A stretch of 64,000 nt of DNA from positions 2,592,553 to 2,656,552 of the forward strand of contig OY811980.1 of the NCBI GenBank assembly GCA_963681505.1, given 5' to 3'. The notes beneath the pieces are model-generated. The model was not told the DNA's origin, made no database searches, and was given only the letters and a program-made list of their open reading frames with translations. Shown here in pieces: positions 33,430 through 44,929 of the stretch (position 1 is the first letter of the stretch; each line of letters starts with the position of its first letter). The stretch comes from Eunapius fragilis. Lineage: Eukaryota; Porifera; Demospongiae; Spongillida; Spongillidae. The position numbers and the translations under genes were made by a program.

Positions 33430-36400
33430 AGCTGGGTAAACTTGAGATGACTAAGACCCTCTGCACCCCAGTCAATCTCATCCATTGGTACAGTAACCTT
33501 TGACCGCTTGTTGCGAAGACTCCCATTTCCGATCATACTACTCCGCTTCCTCGATTTATGATCTGGATGTTGGTTTGCCCAATTTTTTGGTACACTGCTC
33601 GAATTTGACTGACCACAGTGACTTCAGAAAGCAGTAGCAGTCCATCTCTATACTGTGAAGCAAGTTTGGCTTGCACAGCCTCAGCAGATATTTTGAGGTG
33701 ACTTTTCACAGCAGATTCTTCAACACTGCAATCTTCACCAGTACGCCAGCACTGTGCAATGAAGTCCTGTACTCTTGTGCTGAGTGCAGGAGCACTGAAA
33801 TTTACCTCAAACGATGCATATGTTGAAGTTCCAGGATTTGTAATTGAGGTTACCATTGCTCTTGCCTGTCCGTTCTCTGGTGCTTAGTACTTCATTAGCA
33901 TAAAAAACAGCCATAGAAACACCACTACATTGCATGGAAGGACCTTTACATTTGTGCTTCTCTCTGCCAAGAGCACTCTTAAAGTGACATTGGCAACGTG
34001 TGCATTGTGGGTAAATACTGCATACATCCTTCATAGCTTCTGCCTTAATGGATTCTAACTTTTCCTTGGCTTGTTGCCATTTACTCTTCTTAACCGGTCT
34101 AGCAATATATCGATGGCGAGCTTTGGAGGCATCACTCTCAGATTCCATGTTGTGAAATTGCACTCTACAACCACTAAAGTTTACTCCTGGATTTCCAATG
34201 GGTCTTGGTCATATAAGAATCTAATGGAGCGGGGATCAGCTTTGCTATTTGAGAGGGTACAGATTGTCCAAGGTTGTGAAAAAATGAAACTTGAGGAGTT
34301 TCAGAATGGTGGTCATAATGAGCAGCCAAATAGGTTGAAATGCCTTTGATTGGGGGAAGTTTTGCTGCCATAAATGGACAATCATGCTTTGGTTTCACTA
34401 GAAGGACAGTTGTATTCTTAACACATTTTGTGCTCAGAGCAACAGCAAGTTGTTTTGGAGTTGACACTTTTCTTCCCCACTCTCCTTCTGCAATGTAGGC
34501 TTCAACTCTCAACTGTTGGTGAGCAAAATGTGAATCACATACATCTTTTCAAGCTGCAGCCTCATTGTGATTATATGCTACAAATGTCATGCCGCATGCA
34601 ATAGCAGCCTGATGTAAGTACATCTTGGTAACTTTGCCAGTAAAATTTTTCGCATTATCACTTTGGAAAATTACATGCTTTAGATTAGGGTAATGATGTC
34701 GGATTGCTCTTAATCCAGCCTCAATACATGAAATGGCAATAAAAGCATCACTCTTTTCATCATCAAGCACAATGCAGTCCACAAAGTGAAGACATATTGA
34801 TTTTTCACCAGTCTCTATACAAGAACCATCCTCCAAAGATGTATCATTTTCGGTTGCATTCATTTCACACATTTTGTCACTGCACTCTTCATCCCAGTCT
34901 GTCTCAAACTCTAACTCTGCTGATTCATCAAGCTCCTCTTCGGGAATTTCATTATCTTCTTCAGACACATTTCTGGCAAGCTCTTCTTCAAGCTCTTGCT
35001 CTGTTTGGAACTCTTCTTTGGACAATTTCACATTTTTCTCTGTGGACATTTCATCCATTTCTTCTTCCATTTCATGTTCAGACACATTTCCGAACTCTTC
35101 ATCAGATACTACATAAGTTTCTTCTTCTTCATAGTACTCTTCCTATTCTTCTTCTCCATAGTACTCTTCACATACTTCTCCATAGTACCCTTCACATTTT
35201 TCTTCTCCATAGTACTCTTCACATTCTTCTTCTCCATAGAACTCTTCACATTTTTCTTCTCCATAGTACTCTTCACATTCTTCTTCTCCATAGTACTCCT
35301 CACATTCTTCTTCTCCGTAGTACTCTTCACATTCTTCTTCTCCATAGAACTCTTCACATTCTTCTTCTCCATAGTACTCTTCACATTCTTCTTCTCCATA
35401 GTACTCTTCACATTTTCCTTGAGACTCTTCTTCATAAAACTCCTCCTCCACATCCTCCTTGTACTCTGCATTCTCCTCATTACCATCCATTTCATGCAAG
35501 TCCACAATAGGATGGTTGGGTATTTCCTCCTCTACTGGTTTCACGTATGCACCCATTCCGAACCACAGAATAACCTGTTTTTCATAGTAAGCATCACCAC
35601 CTTCTCTAAAACCTCGAGCCCAAAATGTTTGCTTGAAATCAAAAATGATATATGTCATATCTGTTGTCATATTGCCTCTAGCCTGTTTCATCATATATTG
35701 TTGTTGCACATCATGCACAACATGGGACATGTACCTGAACGTGCGTCTTTCACATTGATGTAATGTGACTAGTACATCAGAGAGTACACACACATCTTTG
35801 ATTTTGTCCAGTGCAGTCCATCTTAGCTTATCATAGAACAGAAATGGACTATGGCAAGCCTCACGCTCCAGTCGTCGACATGAGTCATTGCGATTCTTCA
35901 TTCGTGGGCTGCGACCTTTCACAAGGTCTAGCGTAAATTGGGGTAAATGGGATGTACAAGTAGCAGTTTTACCTTCAGGTGCAATGTAGCCATTGACATT
36001 TTTGCAGATATCTAGCTGATTCTTTACCAATTGGATTATTTGCTGATGTTTAGAATTGGACTGATCATTGAGGTCATCAACAAGTGGCAAAATACTATGA
36101 CACAGGTGACGGACATCGTCTCATGCTCATTTGCAGTGTGTTGGCTTTGGTGTAACTCATCAAATGTTGGTTCACATTGATGTCTTATACCATCCAGAAC
36201 ATGGTGTGCATAGGTATATGATAAAAATGTAAACACTGTTGATCTCTGGAGATACAGCTGTTCCCTCACAGTTTGGTCAGCATCAGAGGCTGGTGCAACA
36301 ATGTCAGTGACCTTGTCCACCAATTGGTAATTATCTGTGTGATAATTGACTTTTATATAGTTGACTCCAGCTCTAATTTGTTGTTTCTTACTTCCCCCTG

Positions 36401-37470
36401 TAATTACATTTGTGATAGTGTAAAAGAGGGACTTCTTCATAGCAGGTGTATTAGGAAATTGAACACTGTGTTTTGTTACATACTCTTGGTAGATTTCGGA
36501 CACATCTCATTTTAACACAAGAGATTTCATGATTGCAACATTATCTATGCTCATTTTCTTCAACGATGACAAAGACCGTTTCTTCTTTGGTAGCCACGCT
36601 AGCCTTGAGATGTTATTGTGGGAATAAATGGTATCAACAGCAAGTTTCACAACTTCTATGCTTAACTTGTTTTGAGTAATAACAGTTGGTACTAGTTCAA
36701 GGCCACGATGAAGATTAGCAACATCCACCTTGGCTTGAAATATTAAGGACCTCAAGTGACCATCAGAATGTGTTTTCCCATCATCAGCCATCAACTGCTG
36801 CACATACAAAAATGGTAATGTACTCAGGTGTGCAAGGAGACGACGAGCTGCAATGGATGTACTTGGTGCACAATGCTTTGCTGACAAGACAATGCTTTTT
36901 GCAACTGCATGCAACTTCCTTGGGTTTTCAATTGAAATGGATGGAAACTCTTTCTCACTCTCTCTTGCTCAGGTTCTTCAACAATTTTGAACACTTTTTT
37001 TATGGTGGCTACTTCAGGTAACTTGATTTCCAAGACGAAAGCAGCAACTTCATTAGACCAAGGACGCCTTTCCTGAATACTATTTCGATCGTTCTAAATG
37101 CTTTGTCGTCAATTCCATCCTTTTGACTCAACGCCTTTCGAACTTTTAATGATGGTAAATTATTTATGTCACCATAGGCGTCATCCATATCCATGCGTTT
37201 ATAGATTTCCAATATATTACATCTGGACGCGACTTCAATGGTTTCAGATACACCTGGCTCGTGTTCTGGAGGTTCAACAAAAGATTTAGGTCGAACAGCC
37301 CTACTGGTATTGCGTTGCAGTTGAATCACTTCCTGAGTGTTTATCTTCTTCGGACGACCTTTTGGCTTGAAACACTTGCAGCAAGCGCTGCAAATTCCTG
37401 AGTTGCACCGCAAACACGCTGCTTTCTTATGCACGCAACTTTGGTGAAGCAGTGGCCATTACGCTCGTGT
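33430..37470 (-). pseudogene. Degenerate transposase-like gene of unrecognised family
   Basis: Coding segments follow one another on the minus strand in changing frames: 37009-37470, 36507-36914, 36036-36503, 35143-36090, 34549-35085, 34174-34512, 33807-34163 and 33430-33856. Features in order: a cysteine cluster (KKAACLRCNSGICSACCKCF then KPKGRPKK) like a zinc/DNA-binding head; about 300 residues without known motifs; TYIIFDFKQTFWARG; an acidic repeat (CEEYYGEEE units); HHYPNLKHVIFQSDNAKNFT, whose Asp looks like a DDE-type acid; VAYNHNEAA, then GRKVSTPKQLAVALS; then a C2-type cluster CTRCQCHFKSALGREKHKC. Frame changes and stops mark it as inactive, though some could be introns. Confidence 0.55.
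35150..35420 (-). repeat. Coding 24-27-bp repeat (acidic CEEYYGEEE units)
   Basis: About ten tandem units of a 24-27-bp repeat, read on plus as TCTCCATAGTACTCTTCACA, encode acidic Tyr-rich blocks in the transposase-like frame. Two units carry YYGE to FYGE changes, and one shortened unit breaks the frame near 35170. Confidence 0.85.
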
Positions 37471-37770
37471 GCTGTATGACATGATCCACCCCTTTGCTAA
37501 AGATCAGATATGAAACCGCTAGTCCAATCCAACTAGAGCTGCCATATCATCTCGCAAACCACGCCCTCAACCGTCAAAAAGGAATTACAAACAAGGCTGG
37601 GAAACCCATAAACTGGAGTGCAATGCAGTAAATCATGTCCTAACACCCCACTATGCTGCTAACACCTTAGATATCCTGCCAACACCCGTAGATGTCAGCA
37701 GAACACCATTGTGCCCTGAGCTGTAACATCCCTCACACCTAACACCCCTCGGGCCCTCTTTTTAACAGTG

Positions 37771-39100
37771 CAAAGATGTATTGCTCTGTGGGTTTTTGTA
37801 AGGCTTGAAAGCCATCACACACAAAGTTACATTCAAAAATAGGTGTTTTCTGTACTACAAATGATCACATTTTGTGTGATTTTACTCACGAAACGTTGGC
37901 AAGTCATGAACTAGAGGCTTTTTTAAACGGATCTATAAGCATCCTAGAATTCTATAGTCTCTGTCAGTATAAATTGGCACTCGTGTCGCAGCTTCTTCTA
38001 TTGGATATTGAAATTGAAATGTTATTAACAGACAGATTTTCGGTTTTCGGCTATTTAGAAATAAGTAACTTATTTTGAAAAACAAGGACAAGATATTTTC
38101 CTTCACGTACGCTCTTCTTGGTGCTTAGCTCCTATCGTAATAATATGCTCAACACTTGATCATAAGGTCTGTTGTCCTGAATGTACAGGAAAAAAGAGTT
38201 TTTGCCATTCGTATTTCAAGGTGCTCGTTAAACAAGCTGTGCTAGTGTTTCTGCGCGTTATTGAAATGCTATCAAGGTGGCATATCTTAAACAATAAGGT
38301 GGATTCTCTCCGAATTATATACGGTACTTGAACAGAACTACCAATTGTTGATGACGTATTTTAATAATTCAGACCCCCAAAAACATGGCGGACTTAAACT
38401 GCGCATTCGTGCGCGAATTACAAGTGGGCGGATGCCAAAATTTAAGGCATTGCGCTCGGTTAAATACGTTATTTATCCAAATGATATCAAGGTGGCATAT
38501 CTTAAACAATAAGGTGGATCTTACCAATTTTTTTTTCCAAAAAAACCTCGTTATGGGTACAATTACCTTAATTGATCGTAGTTTGGTGACCCCGGAGCTC
38601 ATGAAGTTTTCAGGCTATTTTAGCTCGCGGGGTGTTTAAATGGGGCCCTTTAACTTTCAGTACCGCGGCGATAGCACTCCGAAACGATACTTATAGACAT
38701 CTACAAGAACACCCTGTGAGGTCAACCCTGACCTTCCCTCCTTGCTCTTTTTAGTTCTGCTTTCCCTCTCTCACTTGCCTCATGCTCCACACAACTGTCT
38801 CTGCCTCACACCTACCCTTGTCTCTACATCCCTACCCTTGTCAACCGATGGATCAATGGCTATTCCACTGATTACATCATATGAAGTCAAACGTTGAACA
38901 TGGATATTTAGTGTACCCTCCCCTAAGACATATCTATTAACGCACCCCTACACCACCACCATTCGTAGAGTCACCTATCACATCACACATCCCAGGACAG
39001 CAGTGTGTCTTTGTTCACTACCACAACCCAGGGGTAGCCAAAAGCCATGTACATTAACTTCTGTGGTGTATGCCTATTTACTGAATAGCCCAATACAAAT
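37771..39100. other. No gene recognised; one direct repeat pair
   Basis: TCAAGGTGGCATATCTTAAA and following bases occur at 38272 and again at 38488 (about 36 bp, nearly identical). Short frames at 37872-38078 and 38385-38639 have no recognisable domain. 38700-39000 is unique with CT-rich words. Confidence 0.45.
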
Positions 39101-40171
<1,071 letters not shown>

Positions 40172-40382
40172 AGCGGGCGGGCGGGCGGGCCTTCCAGCCA
40201 GCCTGCCCCCAGCCTGCCAGCCAGGTAAGCTGGTGGGCTGACTGCGTAGCTGCAACGCTCCCATATATAATTCAGTTCTTATCCTTACATGGTATTGCGA
40301 CGATCACGAGGGATTCAATTGATGTCACTATATTTACTAATTCCAGTTCAATGATCAACTTACTCCTCTAATACAAAACGGC

Positions 40383-40390
40383 TATATAAG
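40383..40390 (+). promoter_or_regulatory. TATA box of secreted-protein gene copy B
   Basis: TATATAAG with the same spacing to the start codon as in copy A. The similarity between the two loci begins about 6 bp upstream of it (AAAACGGC). Confidence 0.75.
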
Positions 40391-40429
40391 AGGACGTTAT
40401 TCACTTACATGCATGCAAAGCGTGAAAAG

Positions 40430-41199
40430 ATGTTTCTCATGGGGTGGGGGTTGCTTCATCTCTGCGTCATGATACTAGCCATGTTCGGCTGCTCAGCTGC
40501 CCCTGTCGACAATAGGGATGCGACGGAAGATGAATTGGCGGACTTCAAAGCAGGAGTGTTTGTGCTACACAACATGCTCAACTTTGTAAGCCTTTGCTTC
40601 AATGTGCGCGCTGCGAACATAACCACTAGCATGCTATGGATCTATAATGGTATTCTATAATAGTATATGCATGTATGATAATTTATACTGATTATTCCTC
40701 TCTATATATATACATGAAGTCAGTACCGAGCGTGACGAGCAAGATGGGATTGACGGAAGCGGTGCACAACTTTTGCACACTGTCCGATACTCTGAGACCC
40801 GCTCTGAGGTTGTGGAGCGACACATCCATGACCAATGGAACTTCTGACGCCGTAATGATCACAACTACAGCGCAAGCGGTGGATAGTGACGGCTGTCGCT
40901 GGGTAAGAACATTTTAAGCTTTCCACGCGTCACTCATGTTCATATCATATGCATGCACTTCTCTGTTGCATATATAGCTCGTCGGCATTACGGGTGACAA
41001 CACGGTGTGCACGTCCATGGAGCAGTGGACGGAGCTGTGCACGAAAGTAGCGCTCACCATCCAACTAAATAGCATGTTGCAATCGCTGCGGGCCTATCAG
41101 AGGTCCAAGGTTACTCCGAGCACCGTGTGGATCAATACTAAGATAAACACGACGACGAACATAATTCAGCAGATCGCAACACTCGTCAGCTCCTTATAG
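40430..41199 (+). CDS. Small secreted four-cysteine protein, copy B
   Basis: Paralogue of 20033-20745 with the same three-exon, phase-0 structure: 40430-40585, 40720-40902 and 40978-41199 (186 residues). The signal peptide is LLHLCVMILAMFGCSAAP. The mature part keeps ATEDELADFKAGVFVL, GLTEAVHNFCTLSDTLRPAL, DGCRW and NTVCTS.EQWTELCT. All four cysteines are retained. Both N-glycosylation sequons survive with changed middle residues (NRT to NGT, NAT to NTT), which suggests they matter. The last two residues of copy A (EM) are missing because TTAGAA became TTATAG. Function unknown; see copy A for alternatives. Confidence 0.8.
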
Positions 41200-42009
41200 A
41201 GATGTGAATTAACGGATGGCTGGATAGTGAAAGGTACTGATGAAAGGTTATGAAACAATCTCGATCCCCAGCATTTTCTGCATATATGTTGCTTTGCATA
41301 CGTCTTCAAACATCCATTGGCTTATGTATACATAATAATGTAACGATATAATGATGATTCCAACAGATATCATGTATAGTGTCATGTAGCGAGCTTTACT
41401 GAACATTTGTGCAATCAGGGTAGGTGCAGAAATGTACCCTCCTGGTAGAAATTGGTAATTTTTAGCGCGCTTGCGCAGGGCCATTATACTGTAGTAAATT
41501 TGTCAGTCTGTAAATCTTTCCGTATACTACTCGTTCACCGCCCTGCTCGCTAGCCAGGCCGTCATATATACGTTCGCCCGTAGAATTTTATAGTACTCCA
41601 TTTAGCACAAATAATACAACTATATATTTTAGTAACGTATGATTGAAGCAACGCCTCGTTACCAGGCCATATTTTTATACAGTTGGAAACCAAGCAAACA
41701 CATCCCGACCATTGTATAGAGCTTCCTCCTGCTTTGCCTTGAGTGTAAGGTTTTGTTGGGGAACACACGAAAGAGAATTAGCCACAGCTTCTCGTTGCTC
41801 AAGACAATACAACAAAATCATAACGCATATACCCACCGGATTATAGCTCTGGCCTTTGCTCGTATAAGGCAGATGTTTAAGTTGGAAACCTGGTCGAAAG
41901 ATCGATCCTGCAACTTGGACAGTGATTGGTTATTTAGTTCACTGATTTATAACTTGTGGTTTTGAAATTAACGTGATAAATCATTTTAAAAGGTGAAAAA
42001 TTTATTGGT
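41200..42009. other. Intergenic, no gene recognised
   Basis: Unique AT-rich sequence after copy B. The short frames show no domain or splice support. Confidence 0.45.
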
Positions 42010-42915
42010 CAAAACTGTTAAAAAAGGTGTTACCGCAACACACTTAGGGGTGTTCTTACGTATGTTTAGGAATAACACCACTCGGGGTGTAGTAGTAACC
42101 GCTCAGCAGTGTTACAGCCAACACCCCTAAAGTGTAGCCAGTACACTCTATTCGATGTTTACAGAGGTATCAATATCTCGTATATTTACCGTAAATTGAT
42201 GATCCCAACTTAAATTGATATTAATTAACTTTGCAACAACACGTTCAATTGATTTTAATAAAATGGTGATAAATGCGACATAAAAAGAACACATCATGAA
42301 AAGTCTTTAAACGCTATGACGATCGAGCAGGTTGTTTCTCTGCATGGTTCAGACACTAAAAAAATCAAGAAAACAAATAAAGGTCAGGTTACAGTACGAG
42401 ACATGTCTGACCTTAAATCTTGGGTGCATGCAGCCGTCACGTTCCAAAAGCAGAGGAGACCATACTGTAACAATAACAACGTCAGCCGTACTAATCGTGA
42501 AGCTTACCCTGTAAAAACAGTAGGGTGAATGTCAATCCAAAATAAATGAGATTTCATTTCAAAACATTATTTTGGATTGAAATCTCATTATTGACATTCA
42601 CCCTACTGTTTTTACAGTGTACCTCGAAAGGTTGGTAGGGCACGCCCTTTTAGTCTTATGAACTTTGTAAAATAAGATGGGGCGTATTTGAACGTGAAAA
42701 GCAACTTAAATGTACCTCGATGGCAGTCTGCAGAGAAGTGGAGTTAATCAGGCATTCCGAACTATACTCACCACGAAAAAATCGATACACTCTCTCCAAA
42801 GCGCTCGACATTTTTTTACTCAAACGACGCATGGCTAAACGTGGGAAGAAAACAACTGGGTATAAAACCAAGCAAAAAATTACAATACAAACCTACCTTT
42901 CACAAACAGCGCCAT
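42010..42915. mobile_element. Partial copy of the 31402 transposon left end
   Basis: It begins AACTGTTAAAAAAGGTGTTA and follows 31402-32870 with the same GGTGTT words, then GACGATCGAGCAGGTTGTTT, GTACCTCGA and ACGACGCATGGCTAAACG. It lacks roughly 0.6 kb present in the other copy (about 31640-32220), and at 42507-42619 it carries a small MITE that the other copy lacks. Confidence 0.75.
42507..42619. mobile_element. 113-bp palindromic MITE with TA duplication
   Basis: Ends CCCTGTAAAAACAGTAGGGT and its inverse (final bases CACTGTAAAAACAG on the other strand) form inverted repeats of about 30 bp. TA flanks both sides (42505-42506 and 42620-42621). The related copy at 32465-32475 has the unoccupied site GCTTACCTCG, which confirms the insertion. 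TA duplication points to the Tc1/mariner group. Confidence 0.85.
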
Positions 42916-43249
42916 TAAAAGGGTCACGAACGTACGCATGTTATTAAGGTTACGCATGCGCAATGAAATAGACACAGCCAAGTACCCAGGAAGATATCCA
43001 GCGTTTTTATCATTTTTTAATCAACCTAACCCACTAAATGGATAGAATATTTATACAGATATAAAGTTGATCCAATCATCACATCATGCTGGTGCCAAGG
43101 TTAAGCATGATCTTTTAGGTATTCATACAATAATTACTAAAAATTTATGCAAAAATACAATTCTGTTCTGTTACAAATTCCCTCTTTCTATTGCTACAGG
43201 AGTAACATGGTCTCCATCGCAACCCGGCAGTCAAACATCAAACATGAGG

Positions 43250-44620
43250 TTTATCAGTTCAGGTGTCTCGCTCACATGTGCCAAAGATGATTTGATTTAA
43301 CCCCTTCAGCACCATCTCCCTCCACGTGCATGGATGCTGTGTGGACTTTGCTATTCCATCTGCTGGGAGCCATGGGTGTGGTTTCATGGCAGAAGCCCTC
43401 GGAGTAACTCAGATTACCCGCAGAGGGACTTCTCCCTGAAGGAGAGGGAACCAAGGGTGTGCTGCAATTAGGATCATTGGTCTTGGGAGGGGAATGACCT
43501 CCGCTGCATGAAGGGGACATCCCGTGAGATGGGGAGGAGGAAGGAGTGTTGAGACACTCAACCACGCCCATACAGTCACTTAACCATCTAACTAGTATGC
43601 CCACACATACTAACCAGTCGATCCACACTACCACACCCAATTCCCTATCCAGTACTAGTACAGTCTCACAATCACACACACATAGTACACATGAATGGTA
43701 CCTCGAGTTGCAGTACTCTAATGAATTAATTTAATTAATGGAAACATTTTCTTCTTACAGTTTTGTGGCACCACCCCCAAACCTTCCCTGTAGTACTCTC
43801 CCTACACTCTCCTCCCACAGCATACAACCCCACCCTTAAGATGGTGGTTGTGGCCTTACATATCTCCGGTGGACTCAGTGATTGGTTCCTCCCTCTGTCG
43901 TGGGAGGTGAAATGGAGGAGGAGGAAGGGGAGTCCTCACGACACCCTGGGAGGTGGTCATAGTTGTCATCATCTAGACTGTGAGATCTCGGACGCATGAA
44001 GAAAGCCCCGCCCCCAGATGCCAAGCATGAAGAAAGGCTCTCGGAGTGGTGACAGTGGTATGAGGAAGGATTGTGGGTGGAATCTTCGGCCGCTGACCTG
44101 AGGGTTTCACAGTTGACCACCTGGGGAGTAGCAGGGAGGAGGGATCTCTTCCGAATGGGCTACGCTTGCTTTGCATGGGTGGAGGTGAGGGATGTATGGT
44201 CATCCACGTGGGTCGTGATGTTACAGGAAGTTCCTAGACTTCGCTTACAGATGGACCATAGGGCATTGGAACCAACTTGGAACTGTTGGGCCTGAGGTTG
44301 CCCTTCATCAGAGAGGAGGTGGCCAACACCTGTTTTCCCATAGTGAGGAGAGGGGGTGGAGGGGATGGCAACATGAGGTTTATCAGGTCGGGTATAGGTA
44401 TCTCACCCACATGTGCCAAAGATGACTTAACCCCATCCGCACCAGCTCCCTCCACGCGCATGGATGCTGTGCGGACTTTGAGTCCATCTGCTGGGAGCTG
44501 TGGGTGTGGTATCATGGGAGAAGTCCTTGACCCCTACCCCAATTGCAGCACACCCTTGGTTCCCTCTCCTCTAGGGACAAGTCCCTCTGCGGACAATCTG
44601 AGGCACTCTGGTCCCATGGA
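43250..44620 (-). pseudogene. Duplicated low-complexity gene relic (Ser/Pro-rich, CRTC-like motif)
   Basis: Two related blocks, 43245-43475 and 44371-44620, lie 1.1 kb apart. On the minus strand block 1 encodes NTPSSSPSHGMSPSCSGGHS, NCSTPLVPSPSGRSPSAGNL and then ETPELINLM; block 2 encodes VGEIPIPDLINLMLPSPPPP. Between them is MRPRSHSLDDDNYDHLPGCR with EDSPSSSSISPP. PDLINLMLPSP and RPRS recall the central region of CREB-regulated transcription coactivators, but the match is short. In block 2 the GCAGCACACCCTTGGTTCCC segment is inverted relative to block 1. Stops and rearrangement suggest a broken gene. Confidence 0.25.
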
Positions 44621-44631
44621 GATCATTTGCA

Positions 44632-44700
44632 GTGGCGGATACAAAGAGGGGGGGTTCGGGGGGTCGTAACCCTCCCCCCCTTAGGGTCAAGCATGAATAT
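44632..44700. mobile_element. G-tract MITE remnant
   Basis: CAGTGGCGGATACAAAGAGG at 44633 is followed by short G and C runs, matching the left end of the 4444/22186 family. No right end was found. Confidence 0.45.
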
Positions 44701-44929
44701 CACGTGTTTATGAATATCATTACTGTACCCCACGTATCTTATCGGCTAACAGTCCGCAACAAAACGGTCAACGTCAATTTGGGCATATTTCCCTACTAGT
44801 AGTAAACGAGTTCAGCTGCTGTTCGCTTGCACGATTGTAAATGGCGCATAATTTTTGCTTTTGTCTCGATCACCTAACGAATGCTCCTTGGTGCGATAAC
44901 CTTTTCCTGGGCACGCTGACGCAGAGCCT

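Larger units (their letters stand above)
31402..37770. mobile_element. 6.4-kb DNA transposon with CACTG ends, unassigned superfamily
   Basis: The left end CACTGTTAAAAA (31402) pairs with TTTTTAACAGTG (to 37770). Within 200 bp of each end are repeated GGTGTT words on the left (GGGTGTTAC, GAGTGTTACAG) and AACACC words on the right (TAACACCCC, AACACCTTAG, CAACACCCG), a subterminal-repeat pattern. A CA dinucleotide flanks both ends. The interior carries transposase-like coding on the minus strand (about 33430-37470). CACTG termini, subterminal repeats and a 2-bp duplication recall the CACTA/Chapaev group, but I cannot place the protein. Confidence 0.6.
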
